DNA from: UBA10438 sp964432155
Lineage (GTDB): Bacteria; Bacteroidota; Ignavibacteria; Kapaibacteriales; Kapaibacteriaceae
Length of the DNA: 64,000 nt
NCBI GenBank assembly: GCA_964432155.1
Contig: CAYSMF010000006.1
Span: forward strand, 58,806-122,805
Direction of reading: 5' to 3'
Notes under the pieces: model-generated
What the model was told of the DNA's origin: nothing
The model's input: only the letters and a program-made list of their open reading frames with translations
Database searches by the model: none
Translations under genes and position numbers: made by a program
Part shown: piece after piece, positions 36,046 through 45,863 of the stretch
How positions within the stretch are numbered: position 1 is the stretch's first letter
How the letters are laid out: each line of letters opens with the position of its first letter

Positions 36046-36623
36046 ACATTCTGGTCTACTGTGGTGCGCGCCTCGGCAACGATCCGCTACTCCAAACAAC
36101 AGCTGAACGCGTCGGACACGCCATTGTAGATCGAGGGTGGAATCTCGTGTATGGAGGGGGCGGTGTAGGCCTCATGGGGATCGTGTCGCGCACGGTACTC
36201 GAACGTGGTGGACATGTCACAGGGATTATACCGACGTTCCTGAACACAACCGAGGTCGCATTCGATGGCTGCACGGTGCTGCATGAAGTCGAATCCATGC
36301 ATGAGCGCAAGCAGCGAATGATCGAGCTGGCAGATATGATTGTTGCACTGCCCGGCGGTTTCGGTACACTCGACGAACTCTTTGAAGCCCTCACGTGGCG
36401 TCAGCTCGGTCTGCATACGTGTCCGATCGGATTGCTCAATGTTGACGGATACTACAACAGTATTCTAGCGCTGCGTGACGAGTTTCAGCGTCGTTCGTTT
36501 CTCGACGATCGCGTTGCGAAGATGCTTACCGTATCCGATAGCATCGAAACGCTCTTTGATGCACTCCGTGAAGAACATATGTCCAACGGCATTCCGAAAC
36601 CGACGCAACTCGATCGCGGGTAA
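36042..36623 (+). CDS. LOG family (TIGR00730) protein, second of tandem pair
   Basis: A 193-residue Rossmann-fold protein, the canonical short form of the family: ILVYCGARLGND at the start, YGGGGVGLMG near 37-46, MHERKQ (86-91) and PGGFGTLDE (104-112). These are the residues required for phosphoribohydrolase activity in characterised LOG proteins. It overlaps the first LOG gene by ATGA, so the two paralogues are made together and may differ in substrate or form a mixed oligomer. The ABC exporter gene follows after 14 bases. Confidence 0.9.
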   Translation: MNILVYCGARLGNDPLLQTTAERVGHAIVDRGWNLVYGGGGVGLMGIVSRTVLERGGHVTGIIPTFLNTTEVAFDGCTVLHEVESMHERKQRMIELADMIVALPGGFGTLDELFEALTWRQLGLHTCPIGLLNVDGYYNSILALRDEFQRRSFLDDRVAKMLTVSDSIETLFDALREEHMSNGIPKPTQLDRG

Positions 36624-36637
36624 GGAAGGCATGCGCG

Positions 36638-39600
36638 ATGTCGCTCTTATTTAGTGATCCACTGTTTCGACGCGTAGGCTCGATCATCAAGATCGGTGCT
36701 CAACGTCCACTCACAGAGGATGATGCTCCGCCCCTTGACAAGCGAGTGGATCCCGCGTATGCACCAGCTGCCTATGCGCAACTCGATACGTCGCGATTCT
36801 GGCGCTTCTTTATCGGCTGCTTTTGGGCAACAGGTGCGCCAGCCCGCATGCTGTTGGTTCTTGGTGCGCTGAAGCTCTCCATCGCGGTCTCAACACCGAT
36901 CGTACTTCGATTGCTTCTCGAGCAACTGCCAGCAGTGAGCACAAGTGCAGCAATTCCACTTGGAGCTATCATCACCGCACTCGTGCTCGGTAGCATGGGC
37001 ATGATCGGAGCGCTACTCCAGCAGCATTGGTTCTACAATGCGCTGCAGGGCTTTAGCATCATCATGAACGGCATCAACGAGCGCGTGGTGCAGCAGGCAC
37101 TGCGTCTGCGACGGTCAGCACGTGCAACAATGCAGACTGGCGACATGGTCAACCACCTATCGAGCGATACAGATGCGCTCTGCGAATCGGTGTTTGTGCT
37201 TCCGGAGTTTACCAACACCGCTATTCAGTCGATTGCGGTCATCGTGGTGTTGTGGACGATGTTAGGTCCGGCCACGCTGGCGGGTATCGCAACACTCCTG
37301 GTGATTTCACCGATGCTGTTTCTTGTTGCACGTCGCTATCGCAAGCTCGATAGTGTTCTGATGGAACATCGCGATCAACGCGTGACGTTGATGTCGCAGA
37401 TTCTTCAGGGCATTCGTGTGGTGAAGTTTCACGCATGGGAAACCAGCGTGAAGGACGAGGTTCAGCATGTACGCTCACAGGAAATCGCTACGCGTGTGTC
37501 GATCGTGCGCACCGATGCACTCAGCACGGTCATGTTCATCTCGACGACCACGCTCGTTGCCTTTTCTGCGTTCTCTACGTTTGTGGCACTTGGCGGCACG
37601 CTCACCGCACCCGTCATCTTCTCGTGTCTTGCGCTCTTCGCGCTTCTCGAGGAGCCCTTCGGTTACCTCAGCCATCTCCTTGCGAACCTACAGCACGCTC
37701 GTGTTGCAACCACACGTCTGCACGCCTACTTCAGCGCACCTACGCGTGAGGATGATCATCGCGAAACGTCTGCACCTGGCGTTGCGGTGGGGCTCACATG
37801 CACATCGCTGACAATGCAGTATCCCGATGGAGATCGTCCTGCACTGCACGACATTACTCTTGATGTGCCTGCAGGATCGAGCGTTGCGTTGATTGGCGGC
37901 GTTGGTTCGGGCAAGAGCACGCTCCTGCGCACGCTGGCTGGACTGCACATTCCGCGCGAGGGCAGCATTACGTCGCAAGGCATTGCTGCATCGCTGCGTC
38001 CTCGCGCAGCCTACGTCCCGCAAGAGGCGTTCATCATGAACACATCCGTGCGGAATAACATATGCTTTGGCGATGCGATCGATGTGGATCGACTGCAACG
38101 AGCACTGCATCGCTCTGGATTACTCCCAGACCTTGCATTGATGCCAGCCGGACTTGATACGGAGATCGGCGAACGTGGTGTGAATCTCTCGGGTGGACAA
38201 CGTCAACGCGTCTCGCTTGCGCGTGCGGCGTATCATCAGCCAGGTATCGTCTTCCTCGATGACCCCCTCTCGGCCGTCGACGTTGCAACAGAAGCACATA
38301 TCGTCAACCACCTGCTCTTTGACGAATGGGCATCATGTACGCGTATCGTCGCCACGCATCGTCTGGCGCACCTACGACGGTTTGATCACATCGTTGTGCT
38401 CGATGGCGGACGTGTGGTGTGTCAGGGCTCGTACGACGATGTTCTCGCGCATCCGCGTGCAAGTGAGCTACTTCACGCTGCAGAGGCACACGAGCCCGAT
38501 CCGAGTCATGCCCAACCACCCGTTGCTACACCCGTACCGAGTCTGCCGCACACCGCAGCGCAGGAAGTCACTCACGAAGCCGGAAGAATCACCGATGATG
38601 AAGATCGTGCAACAGGTGCTGTTCGTCGCGGTGTCTACGTCGAGTACATGCGCGCCATGGTTGGACGTGGACGCGTGGGTGGTCCATTGCGCGCTGCCGC
38701 GCTTATTCTCTCAGCGTTAGGTATCTCACTCCTGCCGATCCTCCAGACCTCGTGGCTCGGCTACTGGAGCGATACAGCTTCTGGTGCGTCGCCATCGAGC
38801 GTCTGGACAGCAATTGTCGCGATGTTCACACCAGGTGCGATCGATCCGATCATCGCTGTCTGCATCTATGGTGGACTTGGTGTGATCGTCCTTGCAGGCT
38901 GGTACAGTGAGCGTCTATTGTGGCTCTACCGTGCTGCTGCTGCAGGACGCTTAATCCACAACGATGCACTCACGGGCGTGCTCGCCGCGCCACTGCGCTT
39001 CTTCGATAGCACGCCGATGGGACGTATCCTCAATCGCTTCGCACGTGATGTTGAAGGTGTCGATGATCACCTGTCATGGAATATCGAACAGTCGTTCCGG
39101 TCGCTCTCGCAAACAATCAGCGCGCTCGTGTTGATCATTACGATTACCCCCGTCGTTGTCACCGTAATCGTTCCTGTGCTTGCCCTCTACTACCGCTTGC
39201 AACGTGATTATCGCAAGAGTGCACGTGAGGCGAAGCGACTCGAATCGATCGCGCGCTCTCCACGCTACGCCCATTTCAAAGAGCTCGTCACTGGTCTCGA
39301 TGTCATCCACGGCTTCGGCCGCGAGCACTACATGCACCAAACCTATCGTGAGACGCTTACCGCGTTCCAACGTCAGTTCTGGTGTAGTATTCTGCTTAAC
39401 CGTTGGTTCAGTACGCGTGTGCCCCTTATCTCGGGATTCATTGCCCTCACTACGAGCGTCGCGATTGTTATCCTCTCGTGGAACGGCAGCATGAGCCCGG
39501 GCACTGCCGGCCTTGTGCTAACCTACGCGCTTGGCTTTTGGATGAGTCTCAACTGGACCGTGCGATCGTTTAGTGAAGTTGAATCACGCATGACGTCTGT

Positions 39601-40354
39601 TGAGCGCTTGCGTCATTTCGCAACGCTCGATGCAGAGCCATCAACAACAGTAGTACCGATCGATGAAGCGACTGTGTGGCCAACACGCGGTGCAATCACC
39701 GTTCGCAATCTCTGCGTGCGCTACGCTCCGCACCTGCCACGCGTGCTCCACGACGTGAGTTTCGACGTCGCCCCAGCGATGAAGGTCGGCATTGTCGGAC
39801 GCACGGGCTCGGGCAAGAGCACATTGTTCCAGACGCTCTTCCGGTTCGTCGAACCTGAATCGGGCTCAATCGCTATCGACGGTGTCGACATCACATCGAT
39901 CCCTCTTGCACGTCTGCGTCGTTCAATCGCCATCATTCCGCAGGACCCAACCCTCTTCATCGGAACGGTCCGCAGTAATCTCGACCGCTTCCGTGAATGC
40001 ACCGATGAAGACGTGTGGGAAGCACTGCGGCGCGTACAGCTGGCGGATCATGTACGTCAGCTACCTGGCGGACTCGAAGCTGAGATCGTAGAAGGGGGCG
40101 CAAACTTCTCGCAGGGACAACGTCAGTTACTCTGCATGGCACGTGCAATTCTCACGCGCGCTCGCATCATTGTGCTCGATGAAGCAACGGCAAGCGTCGA
40201 TGTGGTAACCGACGCAATCATCCAGCGTACCATTCGCGAAGAGTTTGTCAACGTCACTGTGCTGGTGATTGCTCACCGTCTTGATACGATTGCCGATGCA
40301 GATATGACGATTGAGCTGGCAAAAGGTCGCGTTGAACGCATTACCACACGTTAA
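36638..40354 (+). CDS. full-length ABCC/MRP-like ABC exporter (TMD-NBD-TMD-NBD)
   Basis: A 1238-residue inner-membrane exporter with both halves in one chain. The N-terminus PLTEDDAPPLDKR resembles the opening of eukaryotic MRP cores. NBD1 has Walker A GGVGSGKST (420-428), signature LSGGQRQRVSLA and Walker B FLDDPLSAVD, so Asp542 replaces the catalytic Glu. NBD2 has Walker A GRTGSGKST (1054-1062), signature FSQGQRQLLCMA and VLDEATASVD with Glu1182. This asymmetry (DDPLSAVD in NBD1, QGQRQLLC.AR and DEAT in NBD2) is the hallmark of ABCC proteins such as MRP1. Two six-helix membrane domains lie at about 65-370 and 690-980. Substrate unknown; ABCC relatives export organic anions and conjugates. 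The 3' end overlaps murB by 14 bases. Confidence 0.9.
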   Translation: MSLLFSDPLFRRVGSIIKIGAQRPLTEDDAPPLDKRVDPAYAPAAYAQLDTSRFWRFFIGCFWATGAPARMLLVLGALKLSIAVSTPIVLRLLLEQLPAVSTSAAIPLGAIITALVLGSMGMIGALLQQHWFYNALQGFSIIMNGINERVVQQALRLRRSARATMQTGDMVNHLSSDTDALCESVFVLPEFTNTAIQSIAVIVVLWTMLGPATLAGIATLLVISPMLFLVARRYRKLDSVLMEHRDQRVTLMSQILQGIRVVKFHAWETSVKDEVQHVRSQEIATRVSIVRTDALSTVMFISTTTLVAFSAFSTFVALGGTLTAPVIFSCLALFALLEEPFGYLSHLLANLQHARVATTRLHAYFSAPTREDDHRETSAPGVAVGLTCTSLTMQYPDGDRPALHDITLDVPAGSSVALIGGVGSGKSTLLRTLAGLHIPREGSITSQGIAASLRPRAAYVPQEAFIMNTSVRNNICFGDAIDVDRLQRALHRSGLLPDLALMPAGLDTEIGERGVNLSGGQRQRVSLARAAYHQPGIVFLDDPLSAVDVATEAHIVNHLLFDEWASCTRIVATHRLAHLRRFDHIVVLDGGRVVCQGSYDDVLAHPRASELLHAAEAHEPDPSHAQPPVATPVPSLPHTAAQEVTHEAGRITDDEDRATGAVRRGVYVEYMRAMVGRGRVGGPLRAAALILSALGISLLPILQTSWLGYWSDTASGASPSSVWTAIVAMFTPGAIDPIIAVCIYGGLGVIVLAGWYSERLLWLYRAAAAGRLIHNDALTGVLAAPLRFFDSTPMGRILNRFARDVEGVDDHLSWNIEQSFRSLSQTISALVLIITITPVVVTVIVPVLALYYRLQRDYRKSAREAKRLESIARSPRYAHFKELVTGLDVIHGFGREHYMHQTYRETLTAFQRQFWCSILLNRWFSTRVPLISGFIALTTSVAIVILSWNGSMSPGTAGLVLTYALGFWMSLNWTVRSFSEVESRMTSVERLRHFATLDAEPSTTVVPIDEATVWPTRGAITVRNLCVRYAPHLPRVLHDVSFDVAPAMKVGIVGRTGSGKSTLFQTLFRFVEPESGSIAIDGVDITSIPLARLRRSIAIIPQDPTLFIGTVRSNLDRFRECTDEDVWEALRRVQLADHVRQLPGGLEAEIVEGGANFSQGQRQLLCMARAILTRARIIVLDEATASVDVVTDAIIQRTIREEFVNVTVLVIAHRLDTIADADMTIELAKGRVERITTR

Positions 40355-41354
40355 CCTCGCGCTCCAGCTCTACGCCGAAACGCGCACGGACATCTGCCTG
40401 AATGCGCTGTGCGATGTCGAGAATCTCAGCGCCTCGCGCCGATCCGTAGTTCACCAGGACAAGTGCCTGTCGTGCATGCACGCCTGCATCACCACTGCGA
40501 TAGCCCTTCCATCCACACGTATCGATGAGCCACGCTGCTGGCAGCTTCACTGATCCATCCGCTTGCACGTAGTGTGGAGCATCTGGATGTGTTGCGGTTA
40601 ATGCATCGAATGCTTCCCGTGAAACCACGGGGTTTTTGAAGAACGACCCAGCGTTGCCGATCTCTGTTGGATCGGGCAGCTTACGACGACGAATCGCGAC
40701 AACGGCGTCGTACACATCGCGCGGCGTCGGAGTGTCGACTACGTTCGCACGCAGCTCATCTGCGACATCCCGATAGGAGGTCACCAGATTCGCCGAGCGA
40801 TGCACACGATACGTCACCGACACAATGATTGCGGAATCACGCAGTGCATGTTTGAAGACGCTCTCGCGGTAGCCGAAGGCACAAGCCTGGCTATCAAACG
40901 TTGTGACGATTCCCGTGGCAACATCCATCACATCGCACGACACAAAGCATGAGGCTTGCTCGACGCCGTAGGCTCCGATGTTCTGCATTGGCGCAGCGCC
41001 AATCGTGCCGGGGATCAATGCCATATTCTCGAGTCCGCTCCAGCCCTGCTCTACCGTCCATGTGACAATATCATGCCACACCTCGCCAGCACCGCACGTG
41101 ATGAGGATATCATCGCCATCCGTGGATATCTCTCGCCCCATCAAGCGCATGATGATCACAAGGCCTGACACGTCGCCTGTGAGAAGAACGTTACTTCCCC
41201 CACCAAGAATATGCCACGGCAATGCCTGCTCGTGTGCCCATGCAAGTGCCTGACGTAGTTCATCCAGCGAAGTCGCAACTACCAGGTAGTCGGCGGTAGC
41301 ATGGATTCCGAACGTGGTATACGGAGCAAGGTCGACATTTCGATCGATGGTCAT
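40341..41354 (-). CDS. murB: UDP-N-acetylenolpyruvoylglucosamine reductase
   Basis: FAD enzyme reducing UDP-GlcNAc-enolpyruvate to UDP-MurNAc. The 337-residue protein starts MTIDRNVDLAPYTTFGI at 41354, the family norm; an earlier in-frame start would run into the preceding gene. Visible motifs: LGGGSNVLL near 50-58, IPGTIGAAPMQNIGAYG near 113-129 (FAD contacts), YRESVFK with the substrate Tyr-Arg, GNAGSFFKNP (catalytic Ser region) and AAWLIDTCGWKG. It is of the type I class, with the extra C-terminal loop typical of Escherichia coli-like MurB. The start overlaps the metzincin gene stop by 4 bases. Confidence 0.94.
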   Translation of the reverse strand: MTIDRNVDLAPYTTFGIHATADYLVVATSLDELRQALAWAHEQALPWHILGGGSNVLLTGDVSGLVIIMRLMGREISTDGDDILITCGAGEVWHDIVTWTVEQGWSGLENMALIPGTIGAAPMQNIGAYGVEQASCFVSCDVMDVATGIVTTFDSQACAFGYRESVFKHALRDSAIIVSVTYRVHRSANLVTSYRDVADELRANVVDTPTPRDVYDAVVAIRRRKLPDPTEIGNAGSFFKNPVVSREAFDALTATHPDAPHYVQADGSVKLPAAWLIDTCGWKGYRSGDAGVHARQALVLVNYGSARGAEILDIAQRIQADVRARFGVELEREVNVW

Positions 41355-44300
41355 CGAAGCAGAATCAGTGGATGGGATGAGACATGTGTTGGCGTTGCGA
41401 CGGTCACAACATACCGTCCAGCAGCGAGACCTTCGAGAGAAAGTGTGAACATCTCTGTATCCGCGACATGCGTCTGCACACATCGTCCGAACGCATCGAC
41501 AACGCGAACAACGGCACCAGGTGGCACACGTTGCATCTGCACACGATCGCGCGCAGGGTTTGGCTGAAGCAGCACGAGGTCAACCAGGTTCTCGCGTACC
41601 GAGGTCGTTGGTAGCTCCCAATGATAGTTGAGTCCAGAAGCGATGGCGTCATCAGACTCGAGGACAACCATTCCGCCTCCATCACGCGTAACACGTGCAT
41701 CAACCATGCGGAGGTCATTATCCGCGTTCGACGCCAGCACAAGATTGTCGCGCACGTCGCTACCTCGCAGTCCGATTTGCGGACCGATACGTTGATTCAA
41801 TCCAACTGGCGATTGGTAGTTCATATCAATCGTGCCACCCTCCGACAGCGTCAGTTGGAATGCGAACCGTCCTGTATTCACAACATTACCGTTCGATGCA
41901 TCCCACGTTTGCACCATGAGATTCTTCCATTCAATCGTGATCGAACGATTCGGTGCTTCACCTTGCGTCGAGTACGCAACGTGCCATGGATTCGGTGCAT
42001 TCGTATCAGGAACAAGCTCCGCGCCAAACACGGCAACGATAAGATCGTTGAGTTCGGTCTGCTGCAATGGCGCAGATACCCATGAGCCAAGTTGTTCGCC
42101 ACCGAGCACGACGAATCCGTTACGGTGCACCGTTATCGATGTACAGCGTCGATCGAGTGCACGGAACATAAATGGCAACGTGAATTCAATCGGACGTGCA
42201 TTGCGCGATTTCTGGTTGAAGATGATCTGCGGCGAGGTGAGCTCGGCATATGAGCCACTACGTACCGACATTCTGTATGCTCGCGCAAGCACTGGCCAAC
42301 GTCGCGGAACATCAACGATCAGAGCGCTATTGAGTGAGTACGCCGGAGAAATCCAATACTGCTGGGAGTATGGCGCTACATCTGCGGAATCATTCTCACT
42401 TGTGAGCATTCGAAACGAATAGGATCCATTCGCACTCACATCTTCGATCACGACAACTCCATCATCGGGGATATTCCCAGCGGCGATCTGTGCCGACGAC
42501 TCATTCTGTGTGAGTGTATAGGGCGCTCCGCCAGTCATGACAATGGGAGCGCCAGCACGTGGCTCCGTAAATCGCGCATAGCCAAGCGACACCGTCGTCA
42601 GTGTGTCGTCGTTTATCGAGCCGGTAACTGGCACAACAAGTGTATCTGCTTGAATGGTTGTCACGTCAAGTACGACTTTCTGCGGAGCAAACCGATATCC
42701 AATTGCCGTTGGAACAAGAATGTACCGTCCTGCTGGCAACATTGTGGTGTATGAACGCTGCGCGTTACCTCCCTGGGACTGTCCAATAAGCGCCTGCACC
42801 AGTAGATCCGCGAACTTCGTGCTGTACATGGCCAGACTTACATCACGATCATCTGTGTTTGCGATTTCGATGCGGACGGTGCGTGCTCGAATGAGTTCGA
42901 GATCATAGGTGACGGAACTGTCTGCAACCATCACGGCGTTCCGACGCTGCGTTTGTGGCCGCGTGAATGGCGCTACGATATAGGCACCATTAACAACCAT
43001 TTCATACAAACCGGTGCCGAGCCCTCGGAACGTATACTGTCCATTGCTATCGGTGCGCACCACTGTGTCGCCATTGATTGCCGGCATTTGCCGATAAATA
43101 TCTGATGCAACGGGACGGAGCTTGAGTTCGAGATTGATAAGTGGTGCGCGAGATGTTACGTTGATCACACGGCCGCGCAGCACGGACGTACCTGGCAACG
43201 GCATGTTCCCTAGGCATGTGGCACGCTCGAGAAACGAGCGAACAACTCGACGATGCAAGGGGTGAAACTCGAGTGCCATGCTTGCCCCCTGATCGAGCAA
43301 CTGATGACAGTACGACATAATCGTTCCACGCGCTGGGCGTACGTCATCGTAGTCGACGCAGCTGCCCGATTCCGATGTTACGCAGCTATCGAGAGGGCCC
43401 CCTGGCCAAAAGCAACTTTGCGTGTGAATCGCACCTGCAAGGTGACCGATCTCGTGCGTGAGCATGCCGACGTCCCACGACCACGTTGGGTAGTTGGCAA
43501 TAGTCTGCAGGACATCTCCAGCGCAGTAGCTATTGCCCGACTCGCAGAGTCCTCCAATTGTGCGGGCGATGCCGCCTTGTCCACCGCGCATGGTGAGGAA
43601 CATGGCGAGATCCCGCGGGACTTGTGTCATGTTCTTCTCGTATTCGTCAACGAAGATGTCGAGCAACGTGAACACCGACTCCTCTGTGGGGTACGGATCA
43701 TTCGCCGTATCCCACACACGGAGATTGCTCAGCACAAGTTTCGCACGAACCTCGCGCTCATACACGGTTGACATCACCGCCACTACGTTGGCAACGTATG
43801 TCTCTGTGCCTGCGACACTCCGTATCGCCTCCACCATGTCGTGGTCTACTTCCACGGCGCAGCGCACCGTGATGGTGTCGAGCTGCTGTTGCATCTCAGG
43901 GAGTTTCTGAACGCTCGCAAGTGCACGGACGACACTGCTCGTTGGCTCTGCTTCCGGCGTTGCGCAGGTAAACGCGCCAACCGATATCATCTGCATCGCG
44001 TAGCTGGGGTTCAATGGTCGGTCGCCGAGCGACGCGATCGTACGCACAGAGTCGGTGTAGAGAATCGTCGCACGCAGTTCACCAGAGGTGTGGAACGTGA
44101 CGATCGATACTCCCCCATCCTCAGTGGTGCCTCGGTAGGTCACCCAGCGCTCCGATGCGCTCCACGTGCGGGCACCATCAGAGGTCATCGACGTTACCAC
44201 GCCGACATTATCGCCGGCCCGTTGGGTAAGCGTACATGCCCGCATCTGTCCGCTACGTAATGGCAGATGCAGCGACACGGTTGGTCGCTGCATCTGCACG

Positions 44301-44410
44301 ATCTGCTGTACAGTTGAGGGTAGTAATGGAGGTGCTACGGGAACGTGTTGCGCAGTAGCGAATGCAACTGCAACCGCCATGACAATAGTCAGCACGAGGG
44401 CATGCCGCAT
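41351..44410 (-). CDS. secreted metzincin metalloprotease with T9SS sorting domain
   Basis: A 1019-residue exported protease. After a signal peptide (residues 1-20, ending ATA) and a pro-region, the zinc motif HEIGHLAGAIH (His319, Glu320, His323, His329) matches HExxHxxGxxH, with the Met-turn at GTIMSYCH (Met364). It therefore resembles M12B/reprolysin-like metzincins. A carboxypeptidase-regulatory-like beta domain follows (about 405-480, GRVINVTSRAPLINLELKL and GQYTFRGLGTGLYEMVV), then long beta-rich regions. The final 80 residues form a T9SS sorting domain (LVLLQPNPARDRVQM...GRCVQTH...LAAGRYVVTVA). It probably acts at the cell surface or outside. It overlaps murB by 4 bases despite the unrelated function. 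Confidence 0.88.
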   Translation of the reverse strand: MRHALVLTIVMAVAVAFATAQHVPVAPPLLPSTVQQIVQMQRPTVSLHLPLRSGQMRACTLTQRAGDNVGVVTSMTSDGARTWSASERWVTYRGTTEDGGVSIVTFHTSGELRATILYTDSVRTIASLGDRPLNPSYAMQMISVGAFTCATPEAEPTSSVVRALASVQKLPEMQQQLDTITVRCAVEVDHDMVEAIRSVAGTETYVANVVAVMSTVYEREVRAKLVLSNLRVWDTANDPYPTEESVFTLLDIFVDEYEKNMTQVPRDLAMFLTMRGGQGGIARTIGGLCESGNSYCAGDVLQTIANYPTWSWDVGMLTHEIGHLAGAIHTQSCFWPGGPLDSCVTSESGSCVDYDDVRPARGTIMSYCHQLLDQGASMALEFHPLHRRVVRSFLERATCLGNMPLPGTSVLRGRVINVTSRAPLINLELKLRPVASDIYRQMPAINGDTVVRTDSNGQYTFRGLGTGLYEMVVNGAYIVAPFTRPQTQRRNAVMVADSSVTYDLELIRARTVRIEIANTDDRDVSLAMYSTKFADLLVQALIGQSQGGNAQRSYTTMLPAGRYILVPTAIGYRFAPQKVVLDVTTIQADTLVVPVTGSINDDTLTTVSLGYARFTEPRAGAPIVMTGGAPYTLTQNESSAQIAAGNIPDDGVVVIEDVSANGSYSFRMLTSENDSADVAPYSQQYWISPAYSLNSALIVDVPRRWPVLARAYRMSVRSGSYAELTSPQIIFNQKSRNARPIEFTLPFMFRALDRRCTSITVHRNGFVVLGGEQLGSWVSAPLQQTELNDLIVAVFGAELVPDTNAPNPWHVAYSTQGEAPNRSITIEWKNLMVQTWDASNGNVVNTGRFAFQLTLSEGGTIDMNYQSPVGLNQRIGPQIGLRGSDVRDNLVLASNADNDLRMVDARVTRDGGGMVVLESDDAIASGLNYHWELPTTSVRENLVDLVLLQPNPARDRVQMQRVPPGAVVRVVDAFGRCVQTHVADTEMFTLSLEGLAAGRYVVTVATPTHVSSHPLILLR

Positions 44411-44436
44411 GAAAACCTCCGGACAATGTGGTGAGC

Positions 44437-45828
44437 TTACGCGTGCGGTCCGAGCATATCCTCAGGACGCACCCATGCATCGAACTGCTCTTCGGTGAGC
44501 AACCCAAGTGCGAGGGCCTCCTGCTTCAGCGTCGTACCATTCTTGTGTGCTGTCTTGGCAATCTTAGCAGCGTTGTCGTACCCGATGTGGGTATTCAACG
44601 CTGTCACAAGCATCAGCGTGTTCTTGTTGTAGTACTCAAGGCGATCAACGTTTGCAACGATTCCCACAGCGCAATGTTCGTTGAACATCGTGCACGTGTC
44701 GCCAAGCAGTCGAATGCTCTGGAGCACGTTGTACACGATCACTGGCTTGAAGACGTTGAGCTCGAAGTTGCCCGACGCACCGCCAACATTGACCGCGACA
44801 TCATTGCCAAACACTTGTGCGGCGACCATTGTCATCGCCTCGCTCTGTGTTGGGTTGACCTTACCTGGCATGATCGACGAACCTGGTTCGTTTTCGGGGA
44901 TGGAGAGCTCTCCCAGACCGCAGCGCGGACCCGATGCCATCCAACGAATGTCGTTGGCGATCTTCATGCATGTTGCAGCAAGCGTCTTGAGCGAGCCGTG
45001 GAAGTACACGAGCGCATCGTGTGCTGCGAGTGCTTCGAACTTGTTTGGCGCTGTCACAAATGGCAATCCTGTGAGCGACGCAATCGTTGCTGCAGAACGC
45101 ACAGCGAACTCAGGGTGCGTGTTGATACCCGTGCCGACAGCTGTGCCGCCAAGTGCGAGTTCATACACGCCTTCGAGTGACTGTTCAATGCGCTTGATGT
45201 CGTTTGTCAGTGCCTGTACGTATCCCGAGAACTCCTGTCCGAGCGTGATTGGCGTAGCATCCATCAGGTGCGTACGTCCGCTCTTGATCAGCGACGCAAA
45301 CTCTGTCGACTTTGCAGCCAGTGTGTCGCGCAGCGCACGTACGGCTGGGAGCAGTCGTGATGTAGCTGCACGTGCTACAGCGATGTGCATCGCTGTTGGG
45401 AAGGTATCGTTCGAGCTCTGCGATTTATTGACGTCGTCATTCGGGTGCACAGGCTTCTTCGAGCCCAGTTCGCCCCCTGCAATCTCGATTGCACGGTTGG
45501 CAATGACTTCGTTGACGTTCATGTTTGTCTGCGTACCAGAACCAGTCTGCCACACGCTCAACGGGAAGTGCTCGCTGAGTCCACCGTTGATTACTTCATC
45601 GGCAGCTGCAACGATCAAATCACGCTTATCAGCAGCCAGAACACCGAGGTCGGCATTGACCATAGCAGCGGCCTTCTTGAGAATGGCCATTGCCTGAATG
45701 ACTTCGCGCGGCATACGCTCTTCACCGATGGCGAAGTGAATGAGTGACCGTGCTGTTTGTGCTCCGTAATAGGCTGACGAAGGGACGCTGATTTCGCCCA
45801 TCGTATCACGCTCGATGCGAGTGCTCAT
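44437..45828 (-). CDS. fumC: fumarate hydratase, class II
   Basis: Iron-independent fumarase of the TCA cycle. The 463-residue protein starts at 45828 (MSTRIERDTMGEISVP, the normal family opening); an upstream in-frame extension would run into the efflux gene. Signature segments are GSGTQTNMNVNEV near 103-115, SQSSNDTFPTAMH, KSGRTHLMDATPITLGQE with the catalytic His, and the fumarate lyase signature GSSIMPGKVNP near 321-331. A promoter lies upstream (45864-45891). Confidence 0.96.
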   Translation of the reverse strand: MSTRIERDTMGEISVPSSAYYGAQTARSLIHFAIGEERMPREVIQAMAILKKAAAMVNADLGVLAADKRDLIVAAADEVINGGLSEHFPLSVWQTGSGTQTNMNVNEVIANRAIEIAGGELGSKKPVHPNDDVNKSQSSNDTFPTAMHIAVARAATSRLLPAVRALRDTLAAKSTEFASLIKSGRTHLMDATPITLGQEFSGYVQALTNDIKRIEQSLEGVYELALGGTAVGTGINTHPEFAVRSAATIASLTGLPFVTAPNKFEALAAHDALVYFHGSLKTLAATCMKIANDIRWMASGPRCGLGELSIPENEPGSSIMPGKVNPTQSEAMTMVAAQVFGNDVAVNVGGASGNFELNVFKPVIVYNVLQSIRLLGDTCTMFNEHCAVGIVANVDRLEYYNKNTLMLVTALNTHIGYDNAAKIAKTAHKNGTTLKQEALALGLLTEEQFDAWVRPEDMLGPHA

Positions 45829-45863
45829 GAGGTAGAAATGATAATGTGAAAGGTTGTTCGGTA

